From NCBI GenBank assembly GCA_045133795.1, contig JBGUUT010000075.1, positions 1-27,808 of the forward strand: a DNA stretch of 27,808 bases, written 5' to 3'. Source of the stretch: RGIG8597 sp045133795. GTDB taxonomy: Bacteria > Spirochaetota > GWE2-31-10. Of the stretch, positions 22,880-27,808 are shown piece after piece (positions within the stretch are counted from its first letter, which is position 1; each line of letters starts with the position of its first letter). The position numbers and the translations under genes were made by a program. The notes below the pieces were generated by a model that did no database searches, had not been told where the DNA came from, and saw only the letters and a program-made list of their open reading frames with translations.

Positions 22880-25800
22880 CTATTGTTTATACCAATACTT
22901 ATTATAATACTCAGAATCAGAACTTGCTAAATTAGTAGCATTTAATGCCGGGTCTGTTACATCTATTTCCATACCGCCGGTATAATCTCTGTTTTCTGTG
23001 TAACACCAAGTACCTGTAGTATCTTCAAAAGTTACACTTGTTAATTTACAATAAGGATTAAACAACGCAAACATATTAATAGCTGTCACACTTGCAGGTA
23101 TTGTTATATCACCTGTAGCTGTAGAAGCAATCAAAGCAGTTTTGTCTTTGTTGTACAAAATCTTGCCGTCAGCTGATGTTGAAAAATTCTCATTTTCTGA
23201 ATCAACAGTAAATGTTGACGGAATATAAGCAAACGCTTGCGATCCGATAAAGGACAAACCTTTACCAATTGTCACAGTTTCCAAATAAACACAATTTACA
23301 AATGCACCTTGACCGATAGTTGTCACACTGTCAGGAATCACAATACTTGTTAAATTTATACATTGTTGAAATACACTTCCTACAATTATTTTTGTAGTAT
23401 CGGCAATCCGACATGAAGTAATATCTTGACTCTTTACTTGCATAAGAACTAAATAAGAATTGTCTACATTACCGAGGTAAATCCCGTTATCATATTCATT
23501 ATATGATAATTTATCGCAACCATTGAACACTGCCATCCCCATATCTTTTATACCGTCACCGAGTGACACACTTTCCAAGTTGCTACATTTTGCAAATACC
23601 CACCAACCGAAAGATTCCACGCTGTCTGGGATTGTCACACTTGTCAAATGTTTATAATTGTAGAACACCTGAGAATTAATTGATGTCACTCCACCCGGGA
23701 TAACGAGGTCTGTAACCAATTCGCCGTTTAAATATAATTTAGTTTCACTTCCGAATGGACTTCCGCAATATTCAAGACTACCGCCGATATCGATACTACA
23801 CCAAGCAGTTAAATCAGAAATATATACAGCTTTTAAGTCGCCATATTCTCCACCAAAAGCTTCATAACCGATAGAAGTTACTGTACTTGGAATTGTCACA
23901 CTGTCACTTAAACATGAAAGTGCATATTCTCCGATAGATGTAACACCTTCGGGAATTACAATACTTGTCAAGTTACAACCTGAAAATGCAGAATCCGGGA
24001 TTTCAGTCAATCCTGTTGTTCCACCCAAATCAAGAGCAATTTCTACATCTTTCTTGCTTTGCATTGCTGTTTTTACATTTGCAAGAATATCAGAATCCAT
24101 TGTTCCGGTTACCGTAAGCTTGTATGCTCCGGCAGAAAGTCCTTCGATAGTAGAAGCAACATTTTCTGCTGTCGCACTTACAGAAGTAGGCTCATCGTAA
24201 TTAGCACCTTTCGGCGTTATTTTTACAGTTCCAGCATTTGCATCTATTGTCAAAACATACGTCATACCATCTGTAAGAATACCAGCATATACACTGTTAT
24301 TTTCATTTGCTCCGCGGGTCAACATAGCTTCGGTATTGAAAGAATAAATACTTGCACCGGTAAACTTAATATTCCAAGAAGTGTCGCTACATACTCCAAA
24401 TTTAATTCCGTCTAACGCCTCTTGTCCCCAAGCTGCATTTACCAATGAATAAGTAATCTCGGCTGTCGCTATACCGTCTGTAAATGTAATAGGATAATTT
24501 CCAAAGTTAGAACAAACATATTCCATGTCAGAAAGTGTTAGAATTTTCGGAGCTGTATATTGTAAATTTGTCGGGAATGTCGCACCGGCTGTCATTTTCA
24601 TTATATCTACCCCCCAGCCGGTCATTGCATAATTATCAGGGTCATTTGCTTCTGTACCTAACGCAATAACGTACGGTTTGTAACCGGTAAGGTTTACAGG
24701 CATACTTTCTGTAACAAATTCTTGTTCATTTATTCCATCTATTTCACTGAAAACTTTCAATTCTGTCTTTACAATCTTCGACATATCTACAAATACTTCA
24801 AAAGTTGTATCAGTAATTGTCGTCGCTACACCGGTATAATATTTATATTCATTATCTACAGGGGTAGTTCCATAAACAGCATAATTCCCCGGTTGATCAA
24901 TATTAGCAATACTCATATCCTCGTAAGAATAAAGTTGATATGCTTTACTTGAGAAATGGAATTGACCGTACTCTTTAGATGCCTTTACTTGTTCATCTGT
25001 TAACAGTACTATAGAAAATATTGGTCCCCATACATTTGAAAATTCCCCAAGGTTCAATTTGTAACTGTAAACGCCTGTAACAGGTACGTCTTTTAACCAT
25101 TGTGCATAAAGAATTGTATCTTTAGTTATTTTGATACTGTCATAATAAGATACTCCGTTTCCGTCAGCCTGAGTATTCCAATGACTGAACAAATATCCAT
25201 CCGGTGCAGTGAAAGTGTTTTCTCTTAATCCTATCAATACACCTTTCGGAACGCTCTGCTCTTCCATTGTACCGCTACCGCCGTTGGCATTAAATGTAAT
25301 TACAGGTTCTTTCTCTTTTTCCCACTTAGCGTAGAGTGTCACGTCTGCTTTCTTTTCTCCGGCATTCCATCCTGTTATAGGTTTCCCGGAAAAATCAGCT
25401 TTTTCATACCAGCCGACAAATGTATAACCATTTCGACTAGGATTCGACAATACAACATCATAATCATCATCAAAAGATGTCATATTATTATTATATGTAG
25501 TTTCCTCTACATCAAAACCTTCGTAAAAGATTTTGTATTTACATTCTCCTACTGATACTTGGAATGCATTCATGTAATCTTCTGTATTAAAACGTTTTTC
25601 AAAAACAGTGGAAACATCACCGTAAACTGCTTTTACATTAAGAGTCAATGTTGTTTTATTTGTCAAACCGTCATAAACCAGGTTATTTTCTGCATATGAA
25701 TAAAAACCACTTCCGCTGAATGCAGTCTGCCACCATGTACCATCGTCCATCGCCATATCTTTGCTTGTCATCGGTACAAACTGACACCATAAACTTCGTA

Positions 25801-27475
25801 CAATATTCATTTTTTCAAAGTAGAATTCTGCAGTTCCGTTTATTACATCAACAATATAAATATCTTTGTTTGCCATGATATTTGCAAGCTTATGATTATT
25901 AAGTGTTCCCCATATAGAAAGGGCTTTTACTTCAGTCGGCAAATTAATTACTTTGATTGTAATATCATGAGCATAAATATTTTTTACCCATCCTGCATAA
26001 AGTTGAATATTTTTTTCTGCCTTTTCGTGAAAAACATATGTCGCAGGTTCACTGCAAGCTTCGTCATAATACCATCCGGTAAATGTGTAATCTTCTCGTA
26101 CCGGGTCTGACGGACGACTCGGTTTTTCTCCGGCTGCTACTTTTTGTGCATACAAAGGTTTACTGTTGTCGATTCCGTCATAGAAATCTATGGTAAATGT
26201 TTCTTCTACCGTGATTGGTAATACATTTACTTGTACATCGTTGTAATAGAAAATTACGGTAATTTCACCGACATTTGTCAATGTTGTTCCGTTTGCCGGC
26301 TCGCTTGTATACGGCAAATTTATTTTATAACCGTTACATATTCCGGTCATCAAAATACCACTTAAATCAAGTTTATCACCTTGCAAGTATGAAGTTTTTA
26401 CAGGTCCGGCATTCTCCAATTTTATGTCACTGATTTTTACTTTCGGAACTTCACCAGTTTGCGGGTCTTTTACGTATACATTAAAGTAACATTTTACACC
26501 TGTGGCAATTTTACTTTCTATAGTTACGATTTTTACTCCGGCAGTATCAAACTTTTCGCAAGTCAAAGTGTAATCTTTTTCATCTTCCCATTTTGTTACA
26601 GAATCCATTGCTTCGCCTTTCCAGCCACCGCTTTTGAAAATTTCGATTGATGCAGTATATGTTCCCATTACTATCAAACCGGTAAGGTCAATTTCATCAT
26701 TAATTTCATATTCTGTTTTTTTAGGATTAGAATAAATTGATAATATTGAAAGTTCTTTTTCTTTAGTCATATCGATTCTGGTAAGTTCACCGTTGTCTGT
26801 TACAACTGGGTCTTTCATACCGACATAACTTCCGGCTTCCAAAATGATTTTGGCTACAGTTGATGTTTGAATATCACCGATTTTTGTTTTTACGTCAGTA
26901 ATATTTAACTGCGAATTAAAACCGTCTAAGTTAATATTTTCAATTTCGCTGGCTGTTACAGATACCATCGCCGGTGACATTTCAACGGCAGAAATTGTAC
27001 TTCTAGATGTTTCTGTACTTGCTCCGATTAACAAACTGCTCAATTTACTGTTATTAATAGTAAGTCTTGATGATGTAGAGACAGATATTTTTTCAAGTTT
27101 CTCAAGTTTTACATTCTCGGCTGTAACAGTCAATTTCGCATCATTCAAACTTCCGTTTTTAATTGTTAATGCTTTATTTACCGTCGCATTGTAACCACTT
27201 AAATCTTTATAAGCCGACAAGTCGATTTCATCGCCGGCATTTGCATTATCAATAAGATTTTGTAATGTCAATTTAGCCGGATTATTTCCGCCACCGGTAT
27301 TGCCCCCTTCGTTTTCGTTATCATTATCGCCGGCATTACCGCCGTTTTGATTACCGGAATTACTTCCGCCGTTGTTACTGCTGCCGACATCCTCGCTTAC
27401 GGGCTGACAACTAAACATCATTGCCAAAAGCATAAGAATTATACTTACGCTTCTTGCTAGGTTTTTGAGTCTCAT
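22880..27475 (-). CDS. Very large BspA-like leucine-rich-repeat surface lipoprotein
   Basis: The protein has 1531 residues from the ATG at 27475, with AGGAG 8 bases upstream. An in-frame TTG at 27481 is too close to that site. The signal peptide ends in AMMFSC (Cys23), so it is a lipoprotein. A Gly/Asn-rich linker (about 30-65) follows. Next come a beta-helix-like segment (about 70-240), two Ig-like segments with INDEIDLTGL and QGDKLDLSGI, and three Listeria-Bacteroides (InlB B) repeats at about 427-497, 644-718 and 722-795 (FTGWYYD, FVGWYEK, FSHWNTQ). Ig-like and linker sequence fills about 800-1150, and BspA-type LRR_5 repeats cover about 1150-1490 (LTSIVIPEGVTSIGEYAL, LTSVTIPDSVESFGWWVF). 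BspA-like proteins bind host matrix proteins or other bacteria. The C-terminus ends NKYWYKQ. It is transcribed alone. Confidence 0.93.
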   Translation of the reverse strand: MRLKNLARSVSIILMLLAMMFSCQPVSEDVGSSNNGGSNSGNQNGGNAGDNDNENEGGNTGGGNNPAKLTLQNLIDNANAGDEIDLSAYKDLSGYNATVNKALTIKNGSLNDAKLTVTAENVKLEKLEKISVSTSSRLTINNSKLSSLLIGASTETSRSTISAVEMSPAMVSVTASEIENINLDGFNSQLNITDVKTKIGDIQTSTVAKIILEAGSYVGMKDPVVTDNGELTRIDMTKEKELSILSIYSNPKKTEYEINDEIDLTGLIVMGTYTASIEIFKSGGWKGEAMDSVTKWEDEKDYTLTCEKFDTAGVKIVTIESKIATGVKCYFNVYVKDPQTGEVPKVKISDIKLENAGPVKTSYLQGDKLDLSGILMTGICNGYKINLPYTSEPANGTTLTNVGEITVIFYYNDVQVNVLPITVEETFTIDFYDGIDNSKPLYAQKVAAGEKPSRPSDPVREDYTFTGWYYDEACSEPATYVFHEKAEKNIQLYAGWVKNIYAHDITIKVINLPTEVKALSIWGTLNNHKLANIMANKDIYIVDVINGTAEFYFEKMNIVRSLWCQFVPMTSKDMAMDDGTWWQTAFSGSGFYSYAENNLVYDGLTNKTTLTLNVKAVYGDVSTVFEKRFNTEDYMNAFQVSVGECKYKIFYEGFDVEETTYNNNMTSFDDDYDVVLSNPSRNGYTFVGWYEKADFSGKPITGWNAGEKKADVTLYAKWEKEKEPVITFNANGGSGTMEEQSVPKGVLIGLRENTFTAPDGYLFSHWNTQADGNGVSYYDSIKITKDTILYAQWLKDVPVTGVYSYKLNLGEFSNVWGPIFSIVLLTDEQVKASKEYGQFHFSSKAYQLYSYEDMSIANIDQPGNYAVYGTTPVDNEYKYYTGVATTITDTTFEVFVDMSKIVKTELKVFSEIDGINEQEFVTESMPVNLTGYKPYVIALGTEANDPDNYAMTGWGVDIMKMTAGATFPTNLQYTAPKILTLSDMEYVCSNFGNYPITFTDGIATAEITYSLVNAAWGQEALDGIKFGVCSDTSWNIKFTGASIYSFNTEAMLTRGANENNSVYAGILTDGMTYVLTIDANAGTVKITPKGANYDEPTSVSATAENVASTIEGLSAGAYKLTVTGTMDSDILANVKTAMQSKKDVEIALDLGGTTGLTEIPDSAFSGCNLTSIVIPEGVTSIGEYALSCLSDSVTIPSTVTSIGYEAFGGEYGDLKAVYISDLTAWCSIDIGGSLEYCGSPFGSETKLYLNGELVTDLVIPGGVTSINSQVFYNYKHLTSVTIPDSVESFGWWVFAKCSNLESVSLGDGIKDMGMAVFNGCDKLSYNEYDNGIYLGNVDNSYLVLMQVKSQDITSCRIADTTKIIVGSVFQQCINLTSIVIPDSVTTIGQGAFVNCVYLETVTIGKGLSFIGSQAFAYIPSTFTVDSENENFSTSADGKILYNKDKTALIASTATGDITIPASVTAINMFALFNPYCKLTSVTFEDTTGTWCYTENRDYTGGMEIDVTDPALNATNLASSDSEYYNKYWYKQ

Positions 27476-27540
27476 ATTCAACTCTCCTTTTTAAATAATT
27501 TATTTTTACTTCTCGTACGAGAAGATTTTACCTATTTACA

Positions 27541-27620
27541 TTCCCTTCGACTTAGTTTGACAAGCTCACTAACCGTCTCAGGGAACCGGATTTGTTTTGT
27601 TTCACAAAACACTGTCGAAG
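27541..27620. repeat. Nested hairpin repeat complex
   Basis: TTCCCT (27541-27546) pairs with AGGGAA (27580-27585). Inside its loop lies a second hairpin, TTAGT / ACTAA (27552-27556, 27568-27572). Both right arms are followed by CCG, and both units carry parts of a GAC-AAGCTCA loop. A further hairpin GTTTTGT-TTC-ACAAAAC is at 27594-27610. CTTCGAC (27545-27551) can also pair with GTCGAAG (27614-27620) around the whole set. Confidence 0.65.
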
Positions 27621-27639
27621 TACCACTTGCAAAGCATAA

Positions 27640-27696
27640 AAAAAGAGCAGTCATCGATGAGTTCGCAATGCGAACGAACCTATGACTGCTCTTTTT
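27640..27696. terminator. Bidirectional terminator-like hairpin with a small hairpin in its loop
   Basis: A perfect 15-bp stem (27640-27654 with 27682-27696, core GAGCAGTCAT) has A's to the left and T's to the right. The 27-base loop contains GTTCGC-AAT-GCGAAC (27661-27675) preceded by cgatga, matching the right half of the 56-bp element in reverse orientation. Confidence 0.75.
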
Positions 27697-27750
27697 GTTA
27701 ATAAATTTATTATTATAAAATAGGATATTATTTTGATTAAAACTAGACTT

Positions 27751-27808
27751 TGTGAGCTGTGAGCTGTGAGCTGTGAGCTGTGAGCTGTGAGCTGTGAGCT
27801 GTGAGCTG
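27751..27808. repeat. Heptanucleotide tandem array (TGTGAGC)n
   Basis: Eight perfect copies of TGTGAGC plus TG run to the window edge, so the true length is unknown. No frame connects it to a gene in the window. Confidence 0.95.

Larger units (their letters stand above)
27482..27808. other. Right-edge intergenic region rich in palindromes and repeats
   Basis: This 327-base stretch holds a 16-bp palindrome (CTTCTC-GTAC-GAGAAG, 27509-27524) 34 bases upstream of the BspA-like ATG, a nested hairpin complex (27541-27620), a terminator with an inserted hairpin (27640-27696) and a heptamer array running off the edge. The 16-bp palindrome is placed where an operator for the BspA-like gene could be. 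No ORF is supported. Confidence 0.6.

Noticed and set aside
24059..26650. Plus-strand ORFs opposite the BspA-like gene
   Set aside because: They are antisense to a 1531-codon frame with clear domain repeats, and are Cys/Ile-rich shadows with no start signals.
27751..27808. Origin iterons
   Set aside because: A perfect 7-base array with no AT-rich unwinding region, DnaA boxes or dnaA/rep gene nearby looks like slippage expansion.

Overview
The window looks like AT-rich chromosomal DNA from a host-associated, motile spirochaete, most likely a gut or rumen Treponema. This is inferred from gene content, not from a search. The supporting genes are a single-chain FabV-type trans-2-enoyl-CoA reductase, a flgM anti-sigma gene behind a clear sigma-28 promoter, a BspA-like leucine-rich-repeat lipoprotein, a lipoprotein amylase, and a PDDEXK_2 (Rpn-type) transposase gene. 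No rRNA, tRNA or CRISPR array was seen.

Layout. 1-4078 (-) is a very large surface lipoprotein amylase, cut by the left edge. 4296-5505 (+) holds pdxA and an unlisted 42-residue membrane or lipoprotein peptide. 5515-6360 (-) is a shortened class III aminotransferase-like protein. 6475-8463 (+) carries a GT2 glycosyltransferase, a C_GCAxxG_C_C protein and a glutathione peroxidase. 8667-10016 (-) is a MATE exporter whose last codons run into a hairpin-repeat cluster. 10189-14189 (-) is a core block: yajC-secD-secF (membrane-protein export), then infA-rpsU (translation) with its own promoter. 14438-15628 (+) is fabV. 15679-17241 (-) is a tight DUF5662-Nudix-LOG operon. 17338-18779 (-) is flgM plus a degenerate iron-alcohol-dehydrogenase homologue. 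18915-21285 (-) is a purO-folD-rsmI operon, linking one-carbon folate, IMP synthesis and rRNA methylation. 21685-22494 (+) is a transposase gene broken by a small hairpin element. 22880-27475 (-) encodes the BspA-like lipoprotein. The right edge holds hairpin repeats and a heptanucleotide array.

The most unusual signal is a family of very short hairpin elements. Two copies, at 8605-8660 and 21767-21822, are each exactly 56 bp with the same 7-8-4-8-7-6-3-6-7 architecture. The linkers are conserved, while the stems differ by paired, compensating changes. The second copy sits in the transposase gene between 4-bp direct repeats (ATTT). It adds 60 bp, keeps the frame, and introduces one stop; removing it restores a standard protein. 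A half copy sits in the loop of a terminator at 27640-27696. Further hairpins cluster at 8484-8697 and 27541-27620.

Three enzyme homologues lack hallmark residues: the Fe-ADH has no metal ligands and no GGGS motif, FolD lacks its catalytic lysine, and the class III aminotransferase lacks the PLP-lysine region. They are candidates for altered or lost function.
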